Below are positions 12,101 to 24,779 of a stretch of DNA of 64,000 nt, piece after piece. A model generated the notes under the pieces. That model saw nothing but the letters and a program-made list of their open reading frames with translations. It made no database searches and was not told the DNA's origin. Position numbers and translations under genes: made by a program. Position 1 is the first letter of the stretch. Every line of letters starts with the position of its first letter. Source of the stretch: Nipponacmea schrenckii (lineage: Eukaryota > Mollusca > Gastropoda > Lottiidae); the NCBI GenBank assembly GCA_030562195.1, contig JAUJPP010000003.1:31688602-31752601 (forward strand), in the 5' to 3' direction.

Positions 12101-15100
12101 ATTTCATGTTTCTTTTAACGGCTATTTTCCCTTTAAAAGCAAATTTGCAATGTTTTACTTTATATTCTGTATAAATTTGTTTCAGCAAACTTAGTAAATC
12201 CCATATACCGCTTACATGCACGATGTTCTATGTAATTTAACCCACAATAGAGATCATATGAGGAATGTGCATGGTGCCTAAGATGTCATGATAAGGTGAT
12301 GAAAACCATCTGCCTTTAACCGGATTTTAACTGATTAAAACCAGCCAGTAAAATTATTATTAAGCAATCACAAATTGTATTGTTATTAACACCTTATCAA
12401 TATTGCTAGTAACACAAACACAATTTTCTTCAAGACATCAATAGGGATAATAGGCATTAGAACGAACATAAAATTTTAAGTTCACTCAAATTTGGACAAT
12501 AACAATATATATCCATCAGTGGACTTACCTATACATCAAAATCCCTCTAAAATCCGATAAATCCCCAAAATAAAGTAGTTAATCATAATACGCTTGAGCC
12601 ATCCATCAAGCGATTTTCAAATCGTGTAAATATAAAGGGAAGTAACTCTAACACGTGGGTTTTCACGCGTCCTTGACCCCTACTGTTGAATTCCACAATT
12701 ATGTTTTAGCGTTGATTTACCAGACGCTTTTAGTGTGGGATGCATACTTATTTAACTAATAGTCAATATTGAACACAAATATAAGCTGTAGGGCGAGTGT
12801 ATTCTAACGCCTATTATCCCTTTAATATGTATAGTATGATTGATCTTGCCACCTGAATAGCATCTATTTCTTATATAATATCTAGGCTAAGTCAATATAA
12901 ATTAATTTCATATCTCTGAAACAATTATTTAGAAACAAAAGCTTGGCAATACAAAATGTCATTGACATCCTAAAATCCTTACCTGTCCTGCAGTATCTCT
13001 TATTTTCTCAACTAAATACCCCCCCTCTTTATCTTTAAATTGTAATATATCTCTTGTTATTTCTATCAAAAATGATTCCAATTCTCCTTTATTCCAATCA
13101 TCAAAGGCCTAGAAAGGAATTTTAAAGTTGATGAGATAATTTGCCATGCAATTAGGTAATAATATTAATTATAAAAGGGATTGTAAAGAGGTTTTCTAAA
13201 TGGGTTAAGAGTTTCAGGGAGACTGATAGCCGTTTGTTGATCCTGCAATTCCATTAATTTCAATGTATCAATCAGTTTCAGAAAATATATATTTTTTTTT
13301 TCCCCTCCTTCTCACTATTTTTTTTGCATATAACTGTTATTGGTGGTACTGAATCTTTTCCTCGGACTGTGCTTTCGGTATTTCAATTATATATTGTTTT
13401 TACAACCACTTTCACTAAAACTAAGCATTTCTTAACATCAATTATGCAAAAGACCCTTATGTGATAAAGATTTTGTGATTAATAACGTCAAAAACTCAGT
13501 TTTATGGAATTGCAGGAACCACAGGTGTCTGATTACAATACATTATATATGCAAATATTTCCATACAATCTCTTACCTTGGTCATTTCTGGATGTGTCAT
13601 GTCTAGTGCATCTTTCATTAAATGATAGGCTTCACAACATAACTGCATGTCACCATACTCAATACCATTATGTACCATTTTAACAAAATGGCCTGCTCCT
13701 TCTTCTCCTACCTGGAAAAATATTTATTTTGATTTGGATTAATCTTAATCTATCTTCTATTTGCTAACAGACTCATTGTGACCTGCTTTTTCTATTTACC
13801 TTGCTCAAACTAACAATCTCCTATAGCATACCAAGAGCTTGAAGTATTAAGACACACCCACACACAGTTCATATCTTACTTTTATGAAATTGATTAATAA
13901 TTGAATAATTTTTAAAATATAAAGACTAACTCATACTTAGGTATGATGGACCTTTTCAGCAAATTTCATCATAATCTATCAAAAATTGTGCCTTCAAACC
14001 ATTTCATAGGACATAGACATATTTGATATTTTTAATAGGGTTCAACCTTGTGTAGTCTGTCGTAAGGACAATTTAAATTGTCTATTGGTCCAAGTTTATT
14101 CATAGAAAAACAAATATTATAATTAGACATTATCTACTAGTCTCTCAGACCAGCTATTCAATAAGTTCATTAATCATAAGTACAATAGAATAAGCTTACA
14201 GAAACTGAATCAAAACAGAAATAATTGAAGTGACTCAATCATTGGGTGAGTTTGTACATCTATAACTTTGATCACTGGAGAGTTTTAAAATAGCGAAGGC
14301 TGAGCAGGAAAATTCAAATGTGTTATTACCCAATCACAACATGCATCTTGACCAACTTTAGCTGATATGGACTGAAATATTTCTTTTATAGCTGGCCTGG
14401 AAAAAAAAGGATTTGAAATGCCATGACTGATACACTGTTACTAAGAGTTCAGATAAATGAATAGTGTCATTGTTGAATACCAACAAATAGTTGGTTTAGG
14501 TATCGTGCAAAATCATCATGAAGATGATATTTTATGTTCATGAAGTTAACCATTGGCAAGCATTATCAATTCACAGATAGAAATACAAGGCATGTTTTTC
14601 GGAAGATATAAAATCTTTTGTGTAAACAAGTTAGTACATCAAAGTACATACCAGGCTTCTGGATTGCCCCCCGGCATAAGTGAAGGTCCATATCTGGCCC
14701 CGTCTTCTCCTCCACTAACACCACTTCCAATAAACAATAATCCTTTGCCAGATAAACTCCTACATCTTCTCTAAAATATAATAACTTATTATTAATTATT
14801 CTCAGAAAACACATAAAACAAAACAATGTTAACCAGGCTCCAGTCTATTATATGTGTCAGACTTGAGAACTCATTTGACATTTCATCAATAAACACATCA
14901 AATTTTGTCTACGAGGGATAAAGTCAAGTACCAGTATATTTAACTTGAATCACCCACAGAAAGTCTGTATTGTATTGCTTACAAACAACTTTTTAACTTT
15001 TATGGTTCAGATAATTGAATTGGTTTTTTTATAGATCAAAATCTTAGTTTTTTCATTTTCTCATTTTTTTTATTATTGAAGTTTCAACTTCTGATGTATT

Positions 15101-18100
15101 GTCCTTTACTTATGTGCATTATATAACATATTACAAATAAAACAATATAAATTTATGAAGCTATAAATTCATATACAAGCTGTCTCTTTCATATCATTAA
15201 ATATTTCAACCAGGCATAAACTCAACATGTTGTCTTAGTGTTTGGGTAACAGAGTACAAATATTTATTGATGCACTTATAACACAGGTCATGAATGGTTT
15301 TTGATACAATTTGGATACTTCCCCATGTCTGTATGTAGACATACATGGACAACACCACCACCTATATTATGATGGTCCAGTTTAATAACCTTTGTATTAA
15401 GAAATATGCAGGGGAACATCACCAAATCATAATTTCAAGTATTTCAAACACAATCTAATCAACGAAAATATTCTTCAAAACTTTAAAACCAAAGGAATAG
15501 ATACAGGGGTAGGGTAGATATTTTTCAAAATAACTTACTGGGGATTCTTTTGTTTATTTGATACCAAACTAAGTCCACTAATTAAATAATAATTAGTATT
15601 TAATTATGATACAAACAATAAATCCAAAAGGATTCAAAATTGGTAAAAAGACAGTTAGGAAATGTATCAGAGTAGATCATGTTCAAAGTAAGAAATGAAA
15701 GTGACAAAACATGGAAATGGTACAGAATATATGACCTAACAGAGAAAGCCTGAACAGGATTAACAATTATTCCATCATACTGGTATAATAATGATAAATA
15801 CCAGTCTAGGAATTTATATTATTAGTAATATCACCTAATAAAAAATACGGAAATTTCTCCTTATGGTTTTATATGGTAGTGATCATAATATATCATCTAT
15901 GTTTATCTAGATAACAATACACTTTTAACAAATAACTTGATATTTTAAACATATAATTTCATGGCCGCGTTGTTTTTTAGAGATATTTATGATTTTCTTA
16001 CAAAACTTTTGTTTCAAAACTAATGAAAATCAAACTTATGAAATATTGTGATATGCACTAGAACCAATACACCCAAGTTGGGGCCCCAACCCTACCAACA
16101 AGCAATTATATGTTTATCAAATCAAAATACAAATCCATTCTAAACATACTACACTATTCTCTTACAGGAAAGTCACAGTCCCTGACAGGATTTTATAAAT
16201 AAAGTTTAGTTCAATGATTTTAGCAAGGTCAGGTTTGTTTTAGTTTCTTTGAAGTTTAATTAGATTTTAACTTGTTCAAGCTAAAATCAAATCATAAAAT
16301 AGAAAATCCAATCATAAAATATTTCTCATCAAATGAACCATAATTTATTATGCTAGTTAAATTACAAAGTAAAACCTAATTAATAGCTTACATTTTGTTT
16401 TCATAAAAAATTATTTTGGGCAAATATCTAAAAATATCAAATTGAAGATTTTTAACAGTAATAAACCAAGTGATATCACCAAGATTAGAATATAATTCCA
16501 AATTGATGCTTATGGTTTTGTAGGATCAGCATCTCTTATAGAAAATTCATATGACTGACCGTAAGAATATTGTTTAAATATCTAAAATCAAAACAGACTT
16601 ACATTTGTATCTGTATATTCAGAGTTGCCGCCATCTATTATAATATCACCTTTCTCTAGATATGGAACCTATGAAAAAAATACAATTCATTTATCCTTAT
16701 TCTTATAAACAAGTAGATAGCATATATGGAGTTCTATGTCCTGCTTTCTGCAGGTAATTGGCTAATAAAGAAAGGAAACGCCATAAGCGTAAAATTTGCA
16801 CAGCCAATTGCAAATGAAATAAAATGAATGGAGTTTTATGTCCCAGTCTTCAGCACTAAAAGGGCTACCGGTAATGAAGAGGGGCAACACCATGCATGTT
16901 GTAATGAGGAAAATTTGGCCAGGACAGCAGCATTTGTCTTCTTGCTGTCAAGGTATCTTAATGTGCACATCCTGTAGCACACAGGATATCAGGTTATTGT
17001 CCCATCTGAACAACCAGATCCTCTCTGACTTTCATCCCTGACAGGGGAAAACCAGGTTGATGAATCTTAAAGTTCATCTCAACCTTTGCCAAGATTGAGC
17101 CGTGGACTCTCAGGTTAGTGGGCAAACACCTTACACGCTGAGCCACCGCGGCTCCCACATTCCGAGCCATGGTTTATTGTCCTATCTGAATAACAAGACA
17201 ATTTTTTTCATGTCAGCACTTTGACCTTACACGGAAAAATCACATTAGTAAATCCACAGGTTACTAAGGTTCAGCACACATTGCAATAAGTTTGACAAAA
17301 TTGATCTTTCAGGATGTTAGCCAATAAGTAAAAAAAGAATTATGTTTCCAAGAAAAAGTAACAAAAACCCTCTCACCAGAAAGGTCATTTATACAAAATA
17401 GGCCCTTTGTTATCAATAAATGGATGAACATAGACTTTTAATATTATTAGTAATATTCCGAAAACTATTGAAAGAATCTAATTCTATAATTGAATAAAGA
17501 CTACTAGAACAATGGTTGTATACATGTACCTCTATGACATTGATACATAGAAATACAAGGAAAATTCATAGTTGACGGTATATTTGATGGAATTATGTGA
17601 CACCTGTACATTTTTATTACTTCTGAAACTAACTACATTTATTTAAGTCTGAAATAGACCCCTGAAATACCACTGGCCCAATATTAGTTGTTATTTTTGT
17701 GATTTGTCAGGCCAAGCCTCATTTTTTAACTCACCAACTGATCAATGAAGTCATCAACTGGTTTTCCAGCTTTTACTAACAACATAACTCTTCTGGGTTT
17801 CTTTAATAACCTGACCATTTCTTCTACAGACTTGGCACCAATAACTTTTGTCCCCTTGGCTTCATTCTGTAAGAATTTTTCAACTTTTTCTACTGTTCTG
17901 TTGTAGGCTACCACCTGAAATGAGATAAATTGAATTAAAACTAAACTACATTCTACTCAAAATTCAAGTTGATAAAGCTTGATCTGATTTTAATACCTAG
18001 TTTATAAAAGTTTATTTAGAAAAGTTTATGATGCTATTTAGAGGTATAAGTAGATCTGGGTAAGTAAATATTTTAAGGTGTAAATCATGTAACTTGGAAG

Positions 18101-21100
18101 AACATCTTAAAACTATGGAAACATTTAATAAATAAGATGTCTCCTTTCACTATCAGAACTCCAAGCATTTAAAGAAAACATACAAGAAGTGAAGACAATC
18201 TATCAAATTATGTAAGATTGAGATGATACAATGTCATTTAGAAAGTGGTATTGCAATATCATTTTTGTTATTGGGATAACACTTTCTTGGTATAGCACAG
18301 ATTCTAGTGCTGAAGATTGGCTGAGACCCAATTGTAAGCTCATAGGTCAGTAAATTTTAATATTATTTCTATTGGATATAATAATCCTTGTTACGGTATT
18401 CTTGTTTTATTTACCAACATAAGTCAATATTGACCTTGCATTAAACATACATAGATTAAGACAAATTTTTCTTACCGTGAAACCATGATCATTCATGTTC
18501 AAAATCAGATTCTGTCCCATGACAGCCAACCCTATTAAAGCTATATCAGCCCTGAAAATAATACATAAATCACCATAAAGGAAATTGGTTGGAAATGGGA
18601 TTTTTTAAAAATTTCAAAGAGAATTTCAAATACATGTACTATAAAATTTGTACATATGAAAAAAAAATTCATATCCTTTCTGGGAGTTTGAAAGTGTGAT
18701 GTTGCTACAATTCAAATAGTATCCAACAGTAAACTATATAATGCCATGAATGTTTGGTGATATTCATCATAATTGGAACACAAACTTTCGGAACTAATAG
18801 TCATACATCACATCACAATAATAAAACAATCCAATCATCAAACATATACAGTAATTTAATAACTAAATTTAATTAAACAAATTTAATTTAATTAATTTTT
18901 AAAAAAGCCATCTTTAAGTATTGTATACTTCATAACGGTCATGTACTTGAACGCCGAAATATATAGAACTGTCCATTTGATGCACATGTACTTGTGTATT
19001 TTTAGACGAATTGTAAGCTTATATTGAAATATTGTTTATTTTGACTTTTTTTTCCCCAATGTTTTGCCCCATAGGCTGAATGTTAGACAGGACCACGTGT
19101 CCTTGTGTATTGGGCCTAATGTAAAATGAAGAGTTTATTATTATTGTTATATTTTTGTCCAAGTTACAAATACCCATTTTAAGATAACTTTGACCGACGG
19201 TGTACTTTCGGTTCAAAAACGAAGTGTTTTAAATGGTGTTTTAAATGAAACCAATACTGAGAAAAACAACTGTATAATTTTTCCTGCGCAGGCGTCCCAA
19301 ATTGTCTAACTGTTTTAAATCCAAGAGGTAAGCAGAAAAAACAATAAAACTTATATAATTATAATTATAAAATTTTTGCAAGGAATAGTAAAATTCAATA
19401 GTAAATAACTTGCTAGTGACATTTTATTAAACTTTCTGTCAACTTTATAAAAACTGTTAAATGAAGAACTCTTAATGCAAACTATCATCGTCAAGAACTG
19501 TATTTGTGTTGGCTGACATTTTCTGCATCATGTTTACGTTGATACTTATGATTGGAAGATAATTATCGTAAAATAGACTTAAGATACAATAATATTAATG
19601 AATAATGACCGATTAAAATTTGATGGCATTCAACACAGATCAATTATTGTGTCAACTGTTTCTATTGTTTGTTAACAGAAGCGCTTACAGCAGTCGATTA
19701 ATTTAATTATTGTCAATTCATTGTTAATTAACCACCTCTTACTGGTAATTCATTAATAAACTAAATTAATTAACAGAAAATGTTAGGAGTCTCATTGACT
19801 AAACCTAATTGTTTGGTAATTTAATTTTTAATTATTTTTTATTTAACCTCACTGACCAATACTTGATGTCCGGCAAAGCCTATTTGCAACCAGTCATTTT
19901 GGCATGATTGCTGGTCATGACCGGCATATAGGGCCAAATCAATAGCCCTGAAGAAAAGCCATCTTAAATGAGTGTTTTTTAATCATTTGACTTTTGGTAA
20001 TTAATTATTAGAATAGATTGAAGACTGCTTATTGTCACTCATTCATTATTTTTGCGAGCTCATGACAGTGCAAAAACCACATTGAATGTAATAAATATTC
20101 TAGGAGTTTATTATTATCTAACAATAATACATCACATGTCATGCCTGCTTTAAACAGGATATATTATGTTAAAAGTAATGTGACTTGGTAGCAGGATATA
20201 AAAATTTTATTTCATATCCTTATCTTATTTCAACATTCATCTTCCTCCTCCATATCAACCAGAAGTTAATATTAAGTCTCTTCAAAATTATTCTCTCTGT
20301 ATTGTCATATAAATCTAATCACTTGATATATAACTATTGATGCTGGTCTACATCACATATAATAGATAATCTGATCAATTTATATTCAGAATAGCAACAA
20401 TAATTCATTATTATTCACAATCAATCCCATTTTCATATCCTTCATTTAACTTTACTGAATACTATGAATAGAAATGAGAATAATGTTATAGACAACATTA
20501 TGTCAATTAGTATCAGTTCATCAGGTGAAAATGATTATATATTGCAAGTCATTTTTATAATAATTTCAAGTTTCTTTCTATAGAATACTTTCCATGGTAG
20601 AATAGTCCATAATTTTTAGGATTTATTAATACCGGTACACTAATTTAATAATGAATAATGATTACAGGTTCAATGTTTTTCTAGACAATTAGCTATGGAG
20701 CCTCTTTTAATAATTGTACCATTAATCGCAGAAACAATGTTCTTCATTTTCTTAATTTTTCAAAAATCTGCCAAAGACCACTTTGCAGAAAACAAATGGA
20801 CCCCAAAATTTGAATGCCCTGCGATCAAGTAGGCCTACATGACACCAAAAGAAATACCGGTACACATATACACAAGCCCATGTACATGACCAAAAATGAA
20901 TAGTCAAAAGGTCATGCAAGTGCTGTGAGTGCGCTACCCAACCCTACTCCATTTAATGTTCTTATTTTTCCATGCCCAAGACTAGCTTTAAGAATATTTA
21001 CTCATACTTCAACATTAAAAATTTTGATTTTTAAAAATCATTCCAGATCAAGCCATAATTGAATTGTTGGTAAAACAATTTGTGGTATAACTTCAATCAA

Positions 21101-21599
21101 AGTGAAACACAACTGCAAAGATACTTAAAGGGATAATAGGTCTTAGAATGAACATAAAATTTGAAAATTTTAAATTTGGTCAGTAAGAGCTCTATTCATC
21201 AGTACATATACCTGCTACCATAAATAACATAAAATAATAAATAAATATCCCAAAAACTAAGTAATTATCCATAAAGATGCATTTGATTATTAAAAAACGC
21301 TTAATAAAGTGATTACGGTGATTCTCTTACTTTAAGACAACAGGTAAGTTCCCTGATGAATATACACTCATATTGACCTTTCTTGAGAACTAAAATTTTA
21401 TTTTCATGCTTAGACCTATTATCCCTTTAATAGTAAGTAAACCTATAGTTGGCAAAAAATGTAAAGGAAATGAACATGAACACTGAGAAAATACAGCAGC
21501 GATTTAGATAATATGACTTAAACACTGATGCAAATCCATAAATCTAACTAGTTTTTAAACATGATTTCACATCATATAATAATATAAAGTGAAAAATAC

Positions 21600-21645
<46 letters not shown>

Positions 21646-21821
21646 AGAGTCTATAAATTAAAACTTTAACCATAACAAAAAGTTTCCAACAAAAAAGCAT
21701 CTTAAAATCTTGAGTCAGCTTGAGAAACTTGTTTTTATTACACCGGAACAATAAATCAGAGACTTTGTGTAATATGTATGTACATAGAAACAAATGATTA
21801 AACTTACTTTCCCTCAGACAT
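9148..21821 (-). CDS. PGD: 6-phosphogluconate dehydrogenase, decarboxylating
   Basis: Oxidative pentose phosphate pathway, cytosolic: oxidises and decarboxylates 6-phosphogluconate to ribulose 5-phosphate, making NADPH. Fourteen coding exons in transcription order: 21821-21808, 18551-18476, 17914-17735, 16668-16603, 14770-14652, 14396-14330, 13711-13577, 13108-12983, 11615-11552, 11208-11078, 10390-10257, 9990-9891, 9662-9540, 9267-9148. All have GT/AG borders and matching phases, giving 484 aa against 483 in human. The N-terminus MSEGK leads into [15 protein letters not shown] (NADP-binding Rossmann loop). [10 protein letters not shown], the substrate loop [21 protein letters not shown], the catalytic segment [27 protein letters not shown] and C-terminal [15 protein letters not shown] are all present. 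No frame breaks or missing catalytic residues. An acceptor-like AG just upstream of the ATG (about 21862) suggests a 5' non-coding exon. Confidence 0.97.
10520..10768. mobile_element. hAT-type MITE with perfect 8-bp target duplication
   Basis: Starts CAGGGCTCGAAAT and ends ATTTCGAGCCCTG, exact inverted repeats. Flanked by identical CATTGACG copies (10512-10519 and 10769-10776). 249 bases, non-coding, in the PGD intron between exons 10 and 11. Its ends differ from the hAT element at 2088-3071, so it is a second family. Confidence 0.9.
10795..10925. repeat. Dispersed repeat shared with 33775-33905
   Basis: Shares 'acattgaaaactc', 'tttattgtg' and 'cttattgaagg' in the same order with 33775-33905. 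Non-coding, within a PGD intron. Confidence 0.55.
11320..11500. repeat. Dispersed repeat, inverted relative to 1860-2040
   Basis: Carries the reverse complement of the blocks described for 1860-2040, including 'tttggccaaggaccag' and 'aaaggatcct'. Lies in the PGD intron between exons 9 and 10. Confidence 0.55.
11718..12132 (+). mobile_element. TTAA-flanked MITE, family A copy 2
   Basis: TTAA at 11714-11717 and 12133-12136. Begins AGGGATAATAGC and ends GGCTATTTTCCCT. The interior matches the copy at 3885-4530 in the same orientation ('gtctaatatttgtgttta', 'gggaaatcagcgctaaaa'), with an internal deletion. In the PGD intron between exons 8 and 9. Confidence 0.8.
12443..12831 (-). mobile_element. 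TTAA-type MITE, family A copy 3, inverted
   Basis: Starts AGGGATAATAGGC and ends GCCTATTATCCCT with TTAA at 12832-12835. The left flank is CAAT, so one site has mutated. The interior is the reverse complement of copies 1 and 2. It lies 310 bases from copy 2 in the same PGD intron, head to head. Confidence 0.75.
13109..13576 (-). other. PGD intron between exons 7 and 8
   Basis: AT-rich, with a polypyrimidine-like stretch. I see no recognisable repeat or RNA. Confidence 0.5.
13712..14329 (-). other. PGD intron between exons 6 and 7
   Basis: AT-rich sequence without a feature I can name. Confidence 0.5.
14771..16602 (-). other. PGD intron between exons 4 and 5 (1.8 kb)
   Basis: Long AT-rich intron. 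I found no terminal repeats, coding remnants or tandem arrays in it. Confidence 0.5.
16725..17158 (-). mobile_element. tRNA-derived SINE, minus orientation
   Basis: The right end, read on the minus strand, has A-box-like 'GGTGGCTCAGCG' followed by B-box-like 'GGCTCAATC', the tRNA-derived pol III promoter. The body shares 'gcacatcctgtagcacac', 'attgtcccatctgaa' and 'tgacaggggaaaaccagg' with 26036-26300 and 32338-32670. A partial repeat of the 'atggagttctatgtcc' segment at the left end suggests a duplication. In the PGD intron between exons 3 and 4. Confidence 0.75.
17915..18475 (-). other. PGD intron between exons 2 and 3
   Basis: AT-rich, nothing recognised. Confidence 0.5.
18920..19160 (+). 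mobile_element. 3' UTR fragment of the LINE seen complete at 38840-41170
   Basis: 'gtcatgtacttg', 'cacatgtacttgtgtatttt', 'ccttgtgtattgggcctaat' and the terminal 'aagagtttattattatt' match the 3' UTR and tail at 40900-41165. A 5'-truncated insertion in PGD intron 1. Confidence 0.75.
19161..20743 (-). other. Middle part of PGD intron 1
   Basis: AT-rich, with many taattaa motifs. A 'gatgtccggcaaagcc...gggccaaatcaatagccctga' segment at about 19876-19949 may be an old repeat end related to 7959. No exon is seen. Confidence 0.45.
20744..20990 (-). mobile_element. LINE 3' UTR fragment, minus orientation
   Basis: The reverse complement contains 'aatggagtagggttgggtag' and 'gcagcacttgcat'-like sequence corresponding to 40390-40450 of the plus-strand LINE. 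Non-coding fragment in PGD intron 1. Confidence 0.6.
21129..21426 (+). mobile_element. TTAA-flanked MITE, family B copy 1
   Basis: TTAA at 21125-21128 and 21427-21430. The ends AGGGATAATAGGTCTTAG and its inverse (ctaagacc-type, here 'ttagacctattatccct') are nearly perfect inverted repeats. 298 bases, no coding frame. Shares its ends, but not its interior, with family A. In PGD intron 1. Confidence 0.8.
21604..21641. repeat. (TA)n microsatellite
   Basis: About 19 TA dinucleotides in PGD intron 1. It creates a spurious minus-strand frame. Confidence 0.9.
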
Positions 21822-22489
21822 GTTGTCAGTTTACAGTATACTCAGTAGCCTGCACAAAACCTGTGAATAAATAGTATAGAATGATTTTACTAGTTGAATA
21901 TCATTAATATGTAGACAATGACCTTTGAATGGCCTTCACCTTGGGCAAAGGGTCAAACGGATATCATACGACTAATGAGTTAAATATCCATAACCCTTCT
22001 TCCGAACATAATTTTACATTTATTATGCTGCAAAGGATTGTTAAATAATACGGCAAATATTCTTACATTATTCATAATTAGTCTCCAACCTTGTTTTTAT
22101 TCAAAACTCACACACATAGACGCTCACACAAGTCGGACTGAAGTTAGGCAACATTCAAAAACCCATTATGTCGATAGGCAACGCATCTCAATTGATTCTT
22201 CAAGACACGTCGACACCATTTTGAAATCCGTCGTCCGTCGAGGCTACCGAAAATTTCAAAGAATATAAACAACAAACATAGAAAACGAAATATATCGTCA
22301 CGCTTTAAAGTGTCACATCACACTGCCTAGTGTCTTGTCATATATTCTTACACTAATACAATAATATTATGATAGACATCATATAAGAAGTCATTTTTTT
22401 TTCATTGCATATAATTTTTACCAAATAACCTCCCATGAAAAATATAAATTTTGTTTCAATTCTTTAATTAACGTTTATTTCAATTGTTT
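21822..22489 (-). promoter_or_regulatory. PGD upstream region
   Basis: Expected to hold the 5' UTR and promoter of PGD. The GC-richer stretch at 22180-22250 reads, in PGD sense, GGTAGCCTCGACGGACGACG. A very similar GGTAGCCTCGACGGGCGAC stands at about 28756 upstream of MRPL20 in that gene's sense. No TATA box or initiator can be assigned with confidence. Confidence 0.35.
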
Positions 22490-22849
22490 TCACTTGGAAA
22501 AAAATGTCGAATTTACAGGAAACATTAGAGATTTTTTTGAGAAATGAAATGAAATGGAATGTATCAAGGTGCACCAGCACCAAAGCGGACAATATAGCAC
22601 CTGAATACGATTTAAAACAAAACTAAAATAAAACCAGAAAGGCATTAATACAATAAAACAAAAAAAGCTCTCATAGTAACCGGTGACAAAAAACAACGTT
22701 AAAATCAATATCACAGAAATAACCCAAAGGGCATTGAAAACAAGTAGCAAAAAGCAAAACTATAACAAACAATTATAAAATTTAAAATACAAATTAGTCT
22801 GTTTTGAAAATGAAACAACCTTCTCGCAAAGAGAAGGTTGCGCAAAGAG

Positions 22850-24779
22850 CTGAAACAATGATCCAACACGGTAGTGCTGCGATCTTATAGGTATGAGATG
22901 CGTGCACTCAATCAGAATGTGTTTCACTGTCAGGCGAACCTGTCAGTGCTCACAGACTGGTTGAGGGTCAAATAACAGTTGGTTAGGTGAGTATGTCCAA
23001 GACGAGAGCGTCACAAAACGACTTCATTTCTCCTGCTGGCAAAATAGGAGGATGGTCAATCCCCCAAGAGAGGCTTGATGGCATGAAGTTAGTTTGTATC
23101 TGCAGCATACCATTTTTGCCACCATCGTTGCAAAATAAAGTTCCTATCACCGTCGGTGTAAGGCAAGGAAAAGGGGGGGGGGCGGCAGTGACAAAGCAGC
23201 CTTAGCCGCCTCATCTGCCTGGTCATTCCCCCGTATATCAATATGACTGGGGAGCCAACAAAGGACAATGTCAGCCCAGAGGGCTTGTAAATATCTCCGA
23301 TTATTGGGTGCACAAGCTGGATGTTATGAATAGCTTGTAATGCGGACAGAGAATCAGAATAATTATACATTTTTAAATGATGATGAGGACCGAAAGAACT
23401 CGAGTGCCTATAAAATGGCTGCTGCGAAGATAGAGGCTGTTTGTAGAAAAGATACAGATAGGACTTCGGATGGCTTCACGGTAGCGGCTGCCACCTTATC
23501 ACCATCCTTAGACCCATTTGTATAGAAAGAAGCACAATCCCAATATTAAGCCCTTAATTCAAGGAATTTAGAATTAGACGATGGAGCTTGTCTGCGACTT
23601 CTTATTGCTCTATAGGCTAAAGTCTATCTGAAATGTAGCAATAGATCACGGTGGAGTCGTGGTCATTATGAAGTCCGCAATACTGCCGTGGCTCATACCA
23701 GCCGCTGACATAAGGGGTTGAATGCGGACTCCAAAAGAACGAATTGCACGAGGCTTGGCTTCGTACAAATGCTCAAAGTAAGGACTAAATACAGGGCGTT
23801 GAGCCGGATGGTATAGCAAAGATGATATTTAAATAGCATACTGCAGTGAAAGTCTGTCACGTCTGTCGTACAATGAGCAATGAGAGTTCGTTAGCCTCGA
23901 CGTACAGACTTTCAACTGGAGTTGTGCGAAATGCGCCTAAACTGATTCTAAGTCCTTGGTTGTGCATGGTGTCAAGCTCTTTGAGGTAAGAGTTGAACCA
24001 TACACCTGGCACCTATAATCGAGCTTGGATCGAACCAAAGCTCGATATAATCGGAGGAGGACCTTGCGATCAGCTTCCCAGTCAGTGTTGGATAAGACTC
24101 TCAGTATGTTGAGAGCTTTCAGACATTCGTCTTGAGGATTTTAATGTGTGGACGAAAGGAAAGCTTGCTGTCAAAGGTAAGACTGAGAAATGCATGCAGA
24201 CCGTCTCGCATTTCGAAAATCGAAATCCATTGTCAGTTGCCCATTGCTGTAGATTATATAAAGCAAAGCTGTAACTGACGCCCGATCATCTGCATGTTTG
24301 TAGAACCGTAACACATCTGAAAGTCATCAACGTACAGAGAGCCATCAATCCCCCGTTTAAGCGCTGAGTCATCTACTTCTAGATAGTTCACAGATATTGT
24401 ATCTGCTTTACCCTTGATCCTACGAATCCTATCCCAGACTGATTTGGAAGTTGTGGGGACTTTTGATCTTTGACACGTACTCCTGCCATGACGACCTCTT
24501 TGCCTGGCGGATAGTCCGACCTTGGCCCGTGCAATGTGAAAAGAGGCCATGTTGTTATTGGAAGGAGCAAGTTCAAGTAGTCGTAAAGCACGATTGCTTT
24601 CTTTCAGTGCTGTCTTACAGTCTTCATTAAACCGTGGTTTATTGAATCGTTTTGGAGTTGCCGAGTTCTTCGAATCGCCTGACCCGATACATCTTGTAAG
24701 ATAGTGGTAAATATTTCCATCGGGTCTTCTGCTTCATCTAGATCATTTCCCCTTCTACAGCCTTCCGCTTCGGGATAGG
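22850..24779 (-). pseudogene. LINE ORF2 remnants (RT, RNase H, CCHC), broken
   Basis: The segment after ORF1 begins with the endonuclease-RT linker (DPMEIFTTILQDVSGQAIRR; SKSVWDRIRRIKGKADTISV), then jumps to RT motif C (GIDGSLYVDDFQMCYG, about 24330-24300). Both the endonuclease and RT motifs A/B are therefore deleted. Further down, an RNase H start (FYTNGSKDGDKVAAA, about 23510), YSDSLSALQAI (about 23355) and, in another frame, CWLPSHIDIRGNDQADEAA (about 23260-23205) mark RNase H. A CEH..VRLTVKHILIECTHL motif (about 22950-22900) is the C-terminal zinc motif. Several frameshifts; not functional. Confidence 0.8.

Noticed and set aside
14553..14826. Plus-strand 73-codon and minus-strand 86-codon frames
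   Set aside because: They overlap PGD exon 5 in the wrong frame or strand.
19860..19950. Possible hAT end ('tcagggctattgatttggcc' on the minus strand) related to 7959
   Set aside because: No matching inverted end or target duplication could be found nearby.
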